DNA of 64,000 nt from assembly GCA_003240625.1 (NCBI GenBank), contig QFMX01000002.1, positions 1 to 64,000 on the forward strand, given 5' to 3'. Of the stretch, positions 1-9,740 are shown piece after piece; position 1 is the stretch's first letter, and each line of letters begins with the position of its first letter. The translations under genes and the position numbers were made by a program. Source of the stretch: Sphingomonas taxi (lineage in GTDB: Bacteria; Pseudomonadota; Alphaproteobacteria; Sphingomonadales; Sphingomonadaceae). The notes beneath the pieces were generated by a model. The model searched no databases. It was given only the letters and a program-made list of their open reading frames with translations, and had not been told where the DNA came from.

Positions 1-1443
<1,443 letters not shown>

Positions 1444-1480
1444 ATCGCTCTCCTACTTGGTCTTATCGTTATCGGCCTTT

Positions 1481-2413
1481 ATGCAGGGGCGAACGCGTGG
1501 GGAAAAGCCTTTGATCCTGTCGACCATCACCGCCGCTGCGGGCGTAGCGCCTGCCGTCGGCAGTCACATCCGTTTCGAGGATCTGGGGCTCCACCCCGAC
1601 GTCTTCTCGATCGGCTTCTTCACGCTGCGCTGGTACAGCCTTGCCTATATCGGCGGGATTCTGCTCGGCTGGTGGTATCTGCTGAAGCTGCTCGCACAGC
1701 CCGGCGCACCGATGGCGCGGCGTCATGCCGACGACCTCGTCTTCTACGCGACGCTCGGCATCATTCTCGGCGGGCGGCTCGGTTATGTGATCTTCTACGC
1801 GCCCGAGATGTTCCTGCATCCGCTGCGGATCTTCCGGCTCTGGGATGGCGGCATGTCGTTCCATGGCGGGGTGATCGGCACGTCGATCGGGCTGATCCTG
1901 TTCGCCCGGAAACATCAGCTCAACTGGTTGCGCGTGCACGATTATATCGCGTGCTGCGTTCCGTTCGGGCTGTTTTTCGGGCGGCTGGCGAATTTCGTCA
2001 ACGGCGAGCTCTGGGGCAAGCCGACCAACGTTGCCTGGGGGATCATCTTCGAGCGCACCGTGCCGTTCGGCATGGTCGAGCCGGCGCGGCATCCGAGCCA
2101 GTTGTACGAGGCGGGGCTGGAGGGCATCCTGCTGTTCGCGCTGCTCTGGTTCGCGTTCTGGAAGACCAAGGCGCGCTATGATCCGGGCAAGCTCGTCGGA
2201 CTGTTCGTGCTGGGCTACGGCCTCGCCCGGTTCACGGCAGAGTTCTTCCGCGAGCCCGATTCGCAGTTGCGGGCCTTTGCCGAGTCGACCGGGCTGCACA
2301 TGGGTCAGTGGCTGTGCGTGCCGATGATTCTTGGCGGCGCGTATCTGGTGGCGACGTCGGCCAAGCGCCGCGTCCGGGTCGAGTCGATCGCGGGGTCGCA
2401 GAGCGTCGCGTAA
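1481..2413 (+). CDS. lgt: Prolipoprotein diacylglyceryl transferase
   Basis: Inner-membrane enzyme that moves the diacylglyceryl group of phosphatidylglycerol onto the lipobox cysteine of prolipoproteins, the first step of lipoprotein maturation. About seven hydrophobic segments are visible, with the family signatures FHGGVIG, RLANFVNGELWG (matching the GRIGNFINGE signature of E. coli Lgt) and HPSQLYEA. The start is uncertain: the frame is open back to an ATG at 1379 that would overlap the divergent ligase gene; ATG 1481 is used here, but TTG 1511 has a better-placed GGGGA upstream and gives 300 residues, closer to the family norm. Neighbours midA-like and pgeF downstream are a common alphaproteobacterial arrangement. 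Confidence 0.95.
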   Translation: MQGRTRGEKPLILSTITAAAGVAPAVGSHIRFEDLGLHPDVFSIGFFTLRWYSLAYIGGILLGWWYLLKLLAQPGAPMARRHADDLVFYATLGIILGGRLGYVIFYAPEMFLHPLRIFRLWDGGMSFHGGVIGTSIGLILFARKHQLNWLRVHDYIACCVPFGLFFGRLANFVNGELWGKPTNVAWGIIFERTVPFGMVEPARHPSQLYEAGLEGILLFALLWFAFWKTKARYDPGKLVGLFVLGYGLARFTAEFFREPDSQLRAFAESTGLHMGQWLCVPMILGGAYLVATSAKRRVRVESIAGSQSVA

Positions 2414-2435
2414 CTTGGCCTAACCCGACCTAACC

Positions 2436-2496
2436 TTCTTGTTCTCCCGCGAAGGCGGGAGCCCAGACTGGATCCCCGCCTTCGCGGGGACACAAG
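2436..2496. repeat. Intergenic paired-palindrome repeat, family A copy 1
   Basis: Two short hairpins (CTCCCGC-GAAG-GCGGGAG at 2444-2461 and CCCCGC-CTTC-GCGGGG at 2474-2489) flanked by TTGTT...ACAAG ends. Near-identical copies occur at 17731-17789, 58496-58554 and 63242-63301. It contains an in-frame ATG (2439) that would falsely lengthen the next gene. Confidence 0.85.
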
Positions 2497-2507
2497 GTTC
2501 TTCGTTG

Positions 2508-3557
2508 ATGACTGATACCGCCCTCCCGGAACGCCTCGCCCGCGCGATCGCGCTCACAGGCCCGATTCCCGTCGCGCAGTATATGGCGGCGGCCAACGCG
2601 CATTATTATGCGACGCGCGATCCGCTGGGGGTGGGGGGTGACTTCATCACGGCGCCCGAGATCAGCCAGATGTTCGGCGAACTCGTGGGTCTGTGGTGCG
2701 CCGATCTGTGGGACCGTGCCGGGCGGCCGGACGTGGCGTGGGTCGAGCTCGGGCCCGGCCGCGGGACGCTTGCCGCCGACGCAGCGCGGGCGATGGCGAA
2801 GGGCGGGCTCACGCCGGCCGTGCATTTCGTGGAAACCAGCCCGGCGCTGCGTAAAGCCCAGGCCGAGCGCGTTCCCGCCGCGACTTGGCATGACGCGATC
2901 GATACCCTGCCGACCGATCGCCCGCTGATCGTCGTCGCCAACGAGTTCTTCGACGCGCTGCCGATCCGTCAACTCGTCAAGCGCGAGCAGTGGCACGAAC
3001 GGCTCGTCGCCGCGCAGGACCTGCTGTTCCTGCCGATCGCTGGCAAGCCGCTGCCCGATGCGGTGATTCCCGAACCGTTTCGCGAGGCTCCCGCCGGTTC
3101 GATCCTGGAAACTTCGCCTGCGGCCGTCACGATCATCCGCGGCCTTGCCAAGCGGATCGCGGAGCAGGGCGGCGCGCTGATCGCGGTCGATTATGGTTAT
3201 GAGGGGCCCGCGATTGGCGACACGTTGCAGGCGGTGCGCGGGCATGCGTTCGCCAATCCGTTCGAGGCACCCGGCGAGCACGACCTGACCGCGCATGTCG
3301 ACTTCACCACGCTCGCCGCGGCGGCGCAGGCCGAGGGCGCGGTCGCGTGGGGGCCGGTGACGCAGCGCGATCTGCTCGGTGCATTAGGCATCGATTCGCG
3401 CACGTCGGCGCTGGCAAAGGCATCGCCCGATCGCGCCGAGGCGCTCGGGGCGGATCGGAGCAGGTTGATGGACGACATGGGAACGCTCTTCAAAGCACTT
3501 GCGATCACTGCGCCGTCCTGGCCGACCCCGGCGGCGTTCGCAGGGTGGGGTGCATGA
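2508..3557 (+). CDS. MidA/NDUFAF7-type class I SAM-dependent methyltransferase
   Basis: Family members methylate an arginine of the NADH dehydrogenase 49-kDa (NuoD/NDUFS2) subunit during complex I assembly; that role is known for the mitochondrial homologue and is inferred here. The SAM-binding glycine motif VELGPGRGTL lies near residue 78, and the family hallmark NEFFDALPIRQLV near 144. The start is set at ATG 2508, giving 349 residues; an upstream in-frame ATG at 2439 lies inside a repeat element and would add a repeat-encoded peptide. The stop overlaps the start of the next gene by ATGA, implying translational coupling to the acetyltransferase. Confidence 0.9.
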   Translation: MTDTALPERLARAIALTGPIPVAQYMAAANAHYYATRDPLGVGGDFITAPEISQMFGELVGLWCADLWDRAGRPDVAWVELGPGRGTLAADAARAMAKGGLTPAVHFVETSPALRKAQAERVPAATWHDAIDTLPTDRPLIVVANEFFDALPIRQLVKREQWHERLVAAQDLLFLPIAGKPLPDAVIPEPFREAPAGSILETSPAAVTIIRGLAKRIAEQGGALIAVDYGYEGPAIGDTLQAVRGHAFANPFEAPGEHDLTAHVDFTTLAAAAQAEGAVAWGPVTQRDLLGALGIDSRTSALAKASPDRAEALGADRSRLMDDMGTLFKALAITAPSWPTPAAFAGWGA

Positions 3558-4066
3558 TCGCCTATCGCAACGCCATTCCGGCGGACGGACCCGAGCTCGC
3601 CGCGATGGCGAAGCGGTCGTTCACCGACACGTTCGGCACGCTGTATCGGCCCGAAGACCTTGCCGTGTTTCTCGACCAGACGTTCGGTGAAGTGGGGCTT
3701 CCGGCGCAGCTGTCCGATCCTGCTTTCACGGTGCGCGTTGCGGTGGACGAGGCGGGTGAGATCGTCGGGTTTGCCAAGATCGGACCTGTTGCGTTTCCCG
3801 GCGACTGGCCTGCGACCGCGATCGAACTTCACCAGCTTTATGTGCGCGGCGATCAGCATGGCGCGGGTGTTGGTCCGGCGTTGATGGACTGGGCGATCGA
3901 GGTCGCGCGGGCGGACGGGCAGACGGAGATCATCCTAAGCGTGTATGTGGACAACCACCGGGCGCACCGGTTCTACCAGCGGTACGGATTTGTCGAGATC
4001 GGGCGGTATGTGTTCATGGTCGGCGAGCAGCCGGATGATGACCGGATCATGCGGCTCGTGTTGTGA
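3554..4066 (+). CDS. GNAT family N-acetyltransferase
   Basis: A 170-residue acetyl-CoA-dependent acetyltransferase of unknown substrate. The acetyl-CoA-binding motif A is visible as LYVRGDQHGAGVGPALMDWA around residues 95-114, followed by a motif-B-like NHRAHRFYQRYGF, where a catalytic tyrosine is usual. The ATG overlaps the stop of the methyltransferase (ATGA), so the two are probably co-translated. The substrate could be a protein N-terminus, an amine or an antibiotic; nothing in the sequence decides this. Confidence 0.9.
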   Translation: MIAYRNAIPADGPELAAMAKRSFTDTFGTLYRPEDLAVFLDQTFGEVGLPAQLSDPAFTVRVAVDEAGEIVGFAKIGPVAFPGDWPATAIELHQLYVRGDQHGAGVGPALMDWAIEVARADGQTEIILSVYVDNHRAHRFYQRYGFVEIGRYVFMVGEQPDDDRIMRLVL

Positions 4067-4100
4067 TGGTCTCCGCTACCGTCACCGTGCGGCACTACGC

Positions 4101-4203
4101 CACCCCGGCGAAGGCCGGGGCCCAATTGGAGAGGTCGTGGTAACGATGCGCAGTCCTCTGTCAGCAAAGTCCCCCAATTGGGCCCCGGCCTTCGCCGGGG
4201 TGG
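4101..4203. repeat. Intergenic paired-palindrome repeat, family B copy 1
   Basis: CACCCCGGCGAAGGCCGGGG followed by CCCAATTGG, a spacer of about 45 nt, then the inverted copy CCAATTGGG and CCCCGGCCTTCGCCGGGGTG. Each arm also folds on itself. Related copies lie at 32401-32502 and 58582-58685. Confidence 0.85.
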
Positions 4204-4225
4204 ATAAGTGGGTGGGGCGGGCGAT

Positions 4226-4984
4226 ATGAACATCGACGTGGTCCGTGCGAAGTCGCTCGGCGACACCCCGCACGGCTTTCTTGGCCGTCGTGGCGGCGTG
4301 TCGACGGGGGCATATGCGAGCCTCAACGTCGGTATCGGCTCTGACGACGATCCCGCCAGCATCGCCGAGAACCGCCGCCGTGCGACCGAAGCCGTCCTTC
4401 CCAGCGCGAAACTTGTCGGGCTCTATCAAGTCCATTCCGCCGACGCGGTCACCGTGATCGAGCCGTTCGACGACGCGCTTCGTCCGCAGGCCGACGCGTT
4501 GGTCACCAACCGCCCGGGCCTAGCGCTCGGTATCCTCACCGCGGACTGTGCGCCGGTGCTGTTCGCCGACCGCGAGGCCGGTGTCGTCGCGGCGGCGCAT
4601 GCCGGCTGGAAAGGCGCGCTTGGCGGCGTCACCGATGCGACGATCCTCGCGATGGAGGCGATTGGCGCGCACCGCGACCGGCTCGTCGCCGCGGTCGGGC
4701 CGTGTATCGCGCGCGCCAGCTACGAGGTCGACGAGGCGTTCATCCGCCGGTTCCGCGACGCTGACCCGGAGAACGAACGCTTTTTCGCCGATGGTCAGGC
4801 GGATCATTACCAGTTCGACCTGGAGGCCTATGTCGTCAGCCGGCTTGCGGTGGCGGGGATCGGGCGGATCGAAGCGCTCGGGATGGATACCTATACCGAC
4901 GAGGACCGGTTCTTCAGCTATCGGCGCGCGACCCATCGCGACGAGCCCTCCTACGGTCGTCAGATCAGCATCATCGGCCTGTAA
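4226..4984 (+). CDS. pgeF: Peptidoglycan editing factor PgeF (laccase-domain, YfiH family)
   Basis: Family members are multicopper-oxidase-like proteins; E. coli YfiH/PgeF prevents wrong amino acids from being kept in peptidoglycan precursors, and purine-nucleoside activities are known for relatives. The metal-site residues expected in the family are visible: His in VHSADAV near residue 69, Cys in TADCAPVLF near 106 and His in HAGWKG near 124. Length (252 residues) is normal. ATG 4226 is preferred over ATG 4208 because GGTGGGGCGG lies just upstream and 4208 falls at the edge of a repeat. It is last in the lgt-midA-GNAT run, separated from it by the repeat. Confidence 0.93.
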   Translation: MNIDVVRAKSLGDTPHGFLGRRGGVSTGAYASLNVGIGSDDDPASIAENRRRATEAVLPSAKLVGLYQVHSADAVTVIEPFDDALRPQADALVTNRPGLALGILTADCAPVLFADREAGVVAAAHAGWKGALGGVTDATILAMEAIGAHRDRLVAAVGPCIARASYEVDEAFIRRFRDADPENERFFADGQADHYQFDLEAYVVSRLAVAGIGRIEALGMDTYTDEDRFFSYRRATHRDEPSYGRQISIIGL

Positions 4985-5057
4985 CGGGTCCCAAATCCCG
5001 CACGGCTCGTTTAGGCTCGGCACATCGGCCCGCGCCAGACGGGCCACGCAGGAGCAT

Positions 5058-6407
5058 ATGATGTCCGATACCCCGAATAACGCCGGCGCCATCCCCGCCG
5101 AAACCGAAGCAGACCTGACCGGCGTCGCGGCACGCGTCGCGCCGAAGCCCGAGGTCGAGAAGATCGGCGGGCGCAAGCTGAAGCCGTCGACGCTGATGAT
5201 GGGGCACGGTTACGACCCCGCGCTGTCGGAAGGCTCGCTGAAGCCGCCGATCTTTCTCACCTCGACCTTCGTCTTCCCCAACGCAGCGGCGGGCAAGCGT
5301 CACTTCGAGGGCGTCACCGGCAAGCGTCCGGGCGGTGCCGAGGGACTCGTCTATTCGCGCTTCAATGGGCCGAACCAGGAGATCCTCGAGGATCGCCTCG
5401 GCGTGTGGGAAGAGGCGGAGGACGCGCTCGCCTTCTCGTCGGGCATGTCGGCGATCGCGACGCTGTTCCTCGCGATGGTCAAGCCGGGCGACACGATCGT
5501 CCATTCGGGGCCGCTTTATGCCGCGACCGAGACGCTGATTGGCCGCGTGCTCGGTAAGTTCGGCGTGAAGTGGCTCGACTTCCCGGCTGGCGCGACGCGC
5601 GAGGAGATCGACGCGGTGATGACCGAGGCGGCGACCGGCAACGTCGCGCTGATCTACCTCGAAAGCCCGGCGAACCCCACGAATGCGCTGGTCGACGTCG
5701 AGGCGGTTGCGGCCAGCCGTGACGCGATCTTCAAGGGTGAGAAACCGCCGATCGCGATCGACAACACCTTCCTCGGGCCGCTGTGGTTCCAGCCGCTGAA
5801 GCATGGCGCGGACATCGTCGTGTACTCGCTGACGAAATATGTCGGCGGGCATTCCGATCTCGTCGCTGGCGGCGTGCTCGGTACGAAGGAGCATATCAAC
5901 ACGATCCGGACGATGCGCAACACGATCGGGACGATCACCGATCCGAATACCGCGTGGATGCTGTTGCGGTCGCTCGAAACGCTCGAACTGCGCATGAGCC
6001 GGGCGGGCGAGAATGCCGCGAAGGTCTGCGGCTTCCTGCGGCATCATCCGAAGGTCGAGCGCGTCGCGTATCTCGGCTTTCTCGAGGACGAGCCGGGCAT
6101 GGAGCGGCAGGCGGACATCTATCGCCGTCATTGCACGGGCGGTGGCTCGACTTTCTCGCTGTATCTGAAGGGCGGCGAGCGGGAGAGCTTCGCGTTTCTC
6201 GATGCGCTGAAGATCGCCAAGCTCGCGGTGTCGCTCGGCGGGACCGAGACGCTGGCGAGCCATCCGGCGGGGATGACGCATTTGTCGGTGCCCGATGCGC
6301 GGAAGCAGGCGCTGGGGATTACGGACAACCTCGTCCGGATTTCGATCGGGGTGGAGGATCCGGACGATCTGATCGCCGATTTCGAGCAGGCGCTGGAGAC
6401 GATCTGA
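5058..6407 (+). CDS. Cystathionine gamma-synthase family PLP enzyme
   Basis: Trans-sulfuration family (Cys/Met metabolism) PLP enzyme of 449 residues. The PLP lysine is in YSLTKYVGGH near residue 260, SSGMSAIAT near 128 is the phosphate-binding region, and the family C-terminal SLGGTETLASHPA is present. A good AGGAG precedes ATG 5058 (a second ATG follows directly). It has an N-terminal extension of roughly 50 residues compared with typical MetB (~390). The reaction could be cystathionine gamma-synthase, cystathionine gamma-lyase or methionine gamma-lyase; family membership alone does not separate them. It stands alone as a transcription unit between repeats. Confidence 0.9.
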   Translation: MMSDTPNNAGAIPAETEADLTGVAARVAPKPEVEKIGGRKLKPSTLMMGHGYDPALSEGSLKPPIFLTSTFVFPNAAAGKRHFEGVTGKRPGGAEGLVYSRFNGPNQEILEDRLGVWEEAEDALAFSSGMSAIATLFLAMVKPGDTIVHSGPLYAATETLIGRVLGKFGVKWLDFPAGATREEIDAVMTEAATGNVALIYLESPANPTNALVDVEAVAASRDAIFKGEKPPIAIDNTFLGPLWFQPLKHGADIVVYSLTKYVGGHSDLVAGGVLGTKEHINTIRTMRNTIGTITDPNTAWMLLRSLETLELRMSRAGENAAKVCGFLRHHPKVERVAYLGFLEDEPGMERQADIYRRHCTGGGSTFSLYLKGGERESFAFLDALKIAKLAVSLGGTETLASHPAGMTHLSVPDARKQALGITDNLVRISIGVEDPDDLIADFEQALETI

Positions 6408-6411
6408 GTCG

Positions 6412-6486
6412 TGTCTCCCGCGAACGCGGGAGTTCAGGGTTAGGATCGCTGCACCTTTAACCCTGGGCTCCTGCTTTCGCAGGAGA
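6412..6486. repeat. Intergenic paired-palindrome repeat, family H copy 1
   Basis: TCTCCCGCGAACGCGGGAG, GTTCAGGGTTA, spacer, TAACCCTGGGCTCCTGCTTTCGCAGGAGAA: two self-complementary hairpins that also form an inverted pair. A close relative is at 57406-57490. Confidence 0.8.
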
Positions 6487-6526
6487 ACGGCTAGCTCTCG
6501 CAACGGCAAGTCGGTAGCGTCTAAGA

Positions 6527-7045
6527 ATGCCGACCTTCACCCCTATCCCGCAGCACGAGTTCGTCGCCGCGATTCACATCCTCGCCGCCAAGCTGGTCGA
6601 GGATACCGAGTGGAAACCCGATTACATCATCGGGATTGGTCGTGGCGGTCTCGTGCCGGCAGTGTTCCTCAGCCACGCGATCGGGTTGCCGACGCTGTCG
6701 GTCGATTATTCCAGCCAGGTGAAGGACTTTGCCGACGAGCCGCTGGTGAAGCTGGCCGCGCGCACGCGCAATGGCGAGCGGCTGTTGTTTCTCGACGATA
6801 TCAATGATTCGGGGCGGACGATCACGCATTTGCGTGGGGCGCTGGCTGCAGCGGGGGCGGTCGAGGGGGCGGTGCGGTTTGCTATGCTGATCGATAACCT
6901 CAGTTCGGCGGAGCGGATCGAGTATAGCGCGCGGGTTATCGACCGGGCGGTGACCAAGGACTGGTTCGTGTTTCCTTGGGAGGCGGTCGCGCCCGCCGCG
7001 GCGATTGCCGAGGACGCGGCGGAGGTGCCCGAGCGGATCGCCTGA
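6527..7045 (+). CDS. Phosphoribosyltransferase family protein (purine PRT-like)
   Basis: A 172-residue type I phosphoribosyltransferase. The PRPP-binding loop is RLLFLDDINDSGRTI at about residues 85-99, and IIGIGRGGLVPAVFLSHAIG near 29-48 is the second conserved loop. This is typical of hypoxanthine/xanthine-guanine phosphoribosyltransferases, so purine salvage is the likely role, but the base preference cannot be read from the sequence. A repeat sits on each side. The ATG at 6527 lacks a strong ribosome-binding site. Confidence 0.85.
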   Translation: MPTFTPIPQHEFVAAIHILAAKLVEDTEWKPDYIIGIGRGGLVPAVFLSHAIGLPTLSVDYSSQVKDFADEPLVKLAARTRNGERLLFLDDINDSGRTITHLRGALAAAGAVEGAVRFAMLIDNLSSAERIEYSARVIDRAVTKDWFVFPWEAVAPAAAIAEDAAEVPERIA

Positions 7046-7051
7046 CTGAGC

Positions 7052-7166
7052 TTCTCCCCTCCCTGGAAGGGAGAGGCCGGGGGTGGGTTGGCCAGTTTTG
7101 GTCGCAACCGTGCCGGGATACGGAAACCGACCCACCCCCAACCCCCTCCCTTCCGGGAGGGGAGCA
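7052..7166. repeat. Intergenic paired-palindrome repeat, family C copy 1
   Basis: CTCCCCTCCCTGGAAGGGAG with GGCCGGGGGTGGGT, then the inverted CCCACCCCCAACCCCCTCCC and TTCCGGGAGGGGAG. Copies at 41714-41823 and 54969-55073. Confidence 0.85.
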
Positions 7167-7178
7167 GTAGACGAACAA

Positions 7179-7209
7179 AGGGCCGGCTTCCGAACGGGAA
7201 GCCGGCCCT
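7179..7209. terminator. Strong hairpin, probable terminator of the minus-strand glycine-zipper gene
   Basis: A perfect 13-bp stem (left arm AGGGCCGGCTTCC, right arm GGAAGCCGGCCCT) with a 5-nt loop. Read on the minus strand, the stem is followed by TTTGTTCG, a weak U-rich tail. The remaining 160 nt up to 7372 hold further GC hairpins (for example GACGGCGG-CAAAG-CCGTCGTC) and no gene. Confidence 0.6.
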
Positions 7210-7372
7210 CGCCCTCGATACGCTACGCGAGGGAACTGGGAAACTGGTGTGGCCCGGGCCGGCGGGGCGCGACGGCGGCAAAGCCGTCGTCGGTCGGGTC
7301 AGGCGCTGCCTGCCCGCCGTCCGTGCTGGCGCTTGCTCGCTTTCGCTTGCAGCGGCCCGGGCATAGCCGGGC

Positions 7373-7759
7373 CTAGCGCCGGCAATACCGGGGGTTATCC
7401 GACTTATCGATCGCGTTGCCGGCGAGGCCACCGCCTGCTGCGCCTAGCACTGCGCCGAGCGTCCGGTCACCGCGACCGGCGATGGTGTGGCCGAGCAGGC
7501 CGCCGGCGAGTGCGCCGACGATCGTGCCGCCGCTGTTGTCGCAACCGCGACGGCTGCGGGCGTTGTAATTGTAGCGGCGATCGTTGCCGCGATACTGGCG
7601 ATAGCCACGATCGTAGCCACCGTCGCGATAGCCACCCTGATAGCCATCGTAGCCACGCTCGTAGCGCGAGCCCCAGCGCTGCGCATCGGCGGCGGCGGGA
7701 ACGAGGGCGGTCGCACCCAATGCGAGGGCACTGGCGGCGAGGGTAAAAGTCTTGAACAT
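7373..7759 (-). CDS. Secreted glycine-zipper (2TM) protein
   Basis: A 128-residue exported protein. Residues 1-25 are a signal peptide ending in AAADAQ. They are followed by an Arg/Tyr/Gly-rich stretch of RGYDGYQGGYRDGGYDRGYR type and then a glycine-zipper segment (GTIVGALAGGLLGHTIAGRG, then LGAVLGAAGGGLAGNAID), as in outer-membrane-associated 2TM zipper lipoproteins and envelope proteins. No lipobox is seen, so it is probably periplasmic or outer-membrane associated. ATG 7757-7759 is preceded by GGGAGACG; the frame is open further upstream but that part has no signal sequence. Function unknown. Confidence 0.85.
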   Translation of the reverse strand: MFKTFTLAASALALGATALVPAAADAQRWGSRYERGYDGYQGGYRDGGYDRGYRQYRGNDRRYNYNARSRRGCDNSGGTIVGALAGGLLGHTIAGRGDRTLGAVLGAAGGGLAGNAIDKSDNPRYCRR

Positions 7760-7914
7760 CGTGCGTCTCCCGTTGGGGATTTCGGCGGCGGCGTCTGCCG
7801 TGCTTCCATCCTCGATGAGACGCTTATGGGTGATTCGCATTGAGCCGAGCCTGAATGCCTCCGTTATCCGCGGTTCATGCTTCCGTGCGCGCCCCGAGCC
7901 CCTATGAGGACGCG

Positions 7915-8940
7915 ATGCGGCGCCTGCTCACCTTGTTGTTCGTGTGTGTGAGCGTCTGCGCCGTCGTGCCGACCTGGTCGGGCGAGGCGCGGCTCGACCT
8001 GCTCGGCGACCGCGCACAGCTCACGGCGACTCGCGTGATGCTCGATCGGACCAACCCGCGGCATGTCCGGGTCGGAGGGCTGACGTATCTCGGCGGCGTG
8101 GCGCTCGCCAGCCGCGACCGGGCGTTCGGCGGGTTCTCGTCGCTCGACGTCGCCGCCGCGGTCACCGGAAATCGCTTCACGCTGCTCAGCGACGGCGGCA
8201 ATGTCGTGCAGTTCGACATGGGGCCGGACTGGCGCCCGCACCGTATCGCCTTCACCAACCTGCCCGCCGGGCCCGGCATCGGCTGGGAGAAGCGCGACCG
8301 CGACAGCGAATCGATGGCGATCGATCCGGCGACGGGCAGGATCTGGGTCGGGTTCGAGGATGGCAACACGATCTGGCGTTATGCGCCGGGGTTCGCGCGG
8401 TACGAGGCGCGGGTGGCGCCGGACGCGATGCGCAAATGGCCGGCGAACGGGGGACCGGAATCGATGGCGCGGCTGCCGGATGGCCGATTCGTCGTAATCA
8501 GCGAGGAGGCGCATGTGCGTCGATCGGACTGGACCGGGTTGGAGAAGACGCGACTGCAGACGCGGCAGGCGTTGATCTTCGCGGGTGATCCAACCGGTGC
8601 CGCGCCGCCTTCGCGTTTCGCCTACGAGCCCTATGGCCGGTATGATCCGTCGGACGTCACCGCGTTGCCGAATGGCGACCTGCTGGTGCTCGATCGTGGG
8701 TTTCGCCTGCCGTTCACGTTCTCGGCGCGGATATCGCGGGTGGCAGCGCGGGATGTGGCTGCGGGGCGAATCGCGCGCGGACGCTTGATCGCGACGATAG
8801 ATGCGCCGTTGATCCACGACAATTTCGAGGGGATCGACACGACCGAAGAGAACGGCGCGACGATCGTGTGGATCGTGTCGGACGACAACCAGATGTTTCT
8901 CCAGCGGACGTTGCTGCTGAAGTTTCGGTTGGATCGGTAG
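7915..8940 (+). CDS. Exported phytase-like esterase family protein
   Basis: A 341-residue protein with a hydrophobic N-terminus (RRLLTLLFVCVSVCAVVP) that looks like a signal peptide. The body resembles the esterase-like activity of phytase beta-propeller domain: repeated segments such as FTLLSDGGNVVQFDM, ESMAIDPATGRIWVGFEDGN, GNGGPESMARLPDGRF-like and LIHDNFEGIDTTEENGATIVWIVSDDN fit that family. ATG 7915 has TGAGGACG upstream. It is divergent from the glycine-zipper gene. The natural substrate is unknown; phytate is not implied. Confidence 0.8.
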   Translation: MRRLLTLLFVCVSVCAVVPTWSGEARLDLLGDRAQLTATRVMLDRTNPRHVRVGGLTYLGGVALASRDRAFGGFSSLDVAAAVTGNRFTLLSDGGNVVQFDMGPDWRPHRIAFTNLPAGPGIGWEKRDRDSESMAIDPATGRIWVGFEDGNTIWRYAPGFARYEARVAPDAMRKWPANGGPESMARLPDGRFVVISEEAHVRRSDWTGLEKTRLQTRQALIFAGDPTGAAPPSRFAYEPYGRYDPSDVTALPNGDLLVLDRGFRLPFTFSARISRVAARDVAAGRIARGRLIATIDAPLIHDNFEGIDTTEENGATIVWIVSDDNQMFLQRTLLLKFRLDR

Positions 8941-8995
8941 CGGCGGGGCGAACTTGTCGCCGCCCGCCCCTCACCCCTCATTCCAACGCCGCAAC

Positions 8996-9080
8996 CGTCA
9001 TCCCAGCGAAAGCTGGGATCTCCCCGTTCGGGGCGCGACGCGCGCCAATTGGGATACCCCAGCTTTCGCTGGGGTGACGT
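8996..9080. repeat. Intergenic paired-palindrome repeat, family G copy 1
   Basis: GTCATCCCAGCGAAAGCTGGGAT ... ACCCCAGCTTTCGCTGGGGTGAC arms around a spacer that includes CGCGACGCGCG. A relative lies at 63010-63092. Confidence 0.8.
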
Positions 9081-9164
9081 GTGGGGAACGGAGGGTGCTG
9101 CGAGGGTTAGGTTGTATGGTGCAGGACACGAGTCCCGCCCATCTCACTAACCACAAACGCCGAC

Positions 9165-9193
9165 GGCCCGCCCTGCGGTGTGCAGGGCGGGCC
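9165..9193. terminator. GC-rich hairpin downstream of rpmB
   Basis: Perfect 12-bp stem GGCCCGCCCTGC / GCAGGGCGGGCC with a 5-nt loop. On the minus strand it is followed by GTCGGCGTTTGTGG, so it may act as a terminator for rpmB; the tail is only weakly U-rich. Confidence 0.5.
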
Positions 9194-9210
9194 GCGGTGA
9201 TCGTCTTGCC

Positions 9211-9255
9211 CGCCGCCTAACAGCGGCGAACTTCAATCGTCGCTGTTAGGCGGCG
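9211..9255. repeat. Long inverted repeat spanning the rpmB stop codon
   Basis: Arms 9211-9229 and 9237-9255 match at 18 of 19 positions around a 7-nt loop (ACTTCAA). The right arm contains the last codons and stop (minus-strand TAA at 9246-9248) of rpmB. It is either a terminator stem or an mRNA 3' stabilising hairpin. Confidence 0.75.
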
Positions 9256-9545
9256 ACTGCCGAGGCTGCGATCTTCTTGACGACTTCGCGCTTCAGGCGG
9301 CGAACGCGGAGCGACAGCTTGTCGTCCGAGGTCTTCACCAGCCAGTTGTCGAGGCCACCATTGTGCTCGACGGTGCGCAGGCCGTGCGTCGAGACGCGCA
9401 GCTTGACGCCCTTCTCGAGCGAATCGGACAGCAGCGTGACGTTTTGCAGGTTCGGCAGGAACGTGCGCTTGGTCTTGTTGTTAGCGTGGGAGACGTTGTT
9501 CCCGACCATCCGGCCCTTGCCGGTCAGTTCGCAAATGCGCGACAT
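9246..9545 (-). CDS. rpmB: 50S ribosomal protein L28
   Basis: A 99-residue L28 protein of the large ribosomal subunit. The N-terminus SRICELTGKGRMVGNNVSHA and the following KTKRTFLPNLQNV are the family signature, and RVSTHGLRTVEHNGGLD is the conserved middle. Length is normal for alphaproteobacteria. The stop codon sits inside a 19-nt-arm inverted repeat, and a second GC hairpin follows. It is a single-gene unit, divergent from the small membrane protein at 9741. Confidence 0.97.
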   Translation of the reverse strand: MSRICELTGKGRMVGNNVSHANNKTKRTFLPNLQNVTLLSDSLEKGVKLRVSTHGLRTVEHNGGLDNWLVKTSDDKLSLRVRRLKREVVKKIAASAVAA

Positions 9546-9740
9546 GTGATTACCTATTCAAGTGTCGGGAGGAACCCCGGAAAGGCGCGCGGATAGCTGG
9601 CACGCCGGCTTTCGTCAACCGATTGTGCGTAAAACGTGCCTGCGGTCGTCCGCATCGAGCATTGTGCAACCTGCAGCGATCGACGACGTTGTTACGCTAT
9701 CGAACTGTTCAATGCGAGCCGTTCAAAAAGGGGATGTCTC

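Noticed and set aside
4971..6509. A 512-residue minus-strand open frame
   Set aside because: Antisense to the cystathionine gamma-synthase family gene, which has intact PLP motifs; composition is shadow-like.
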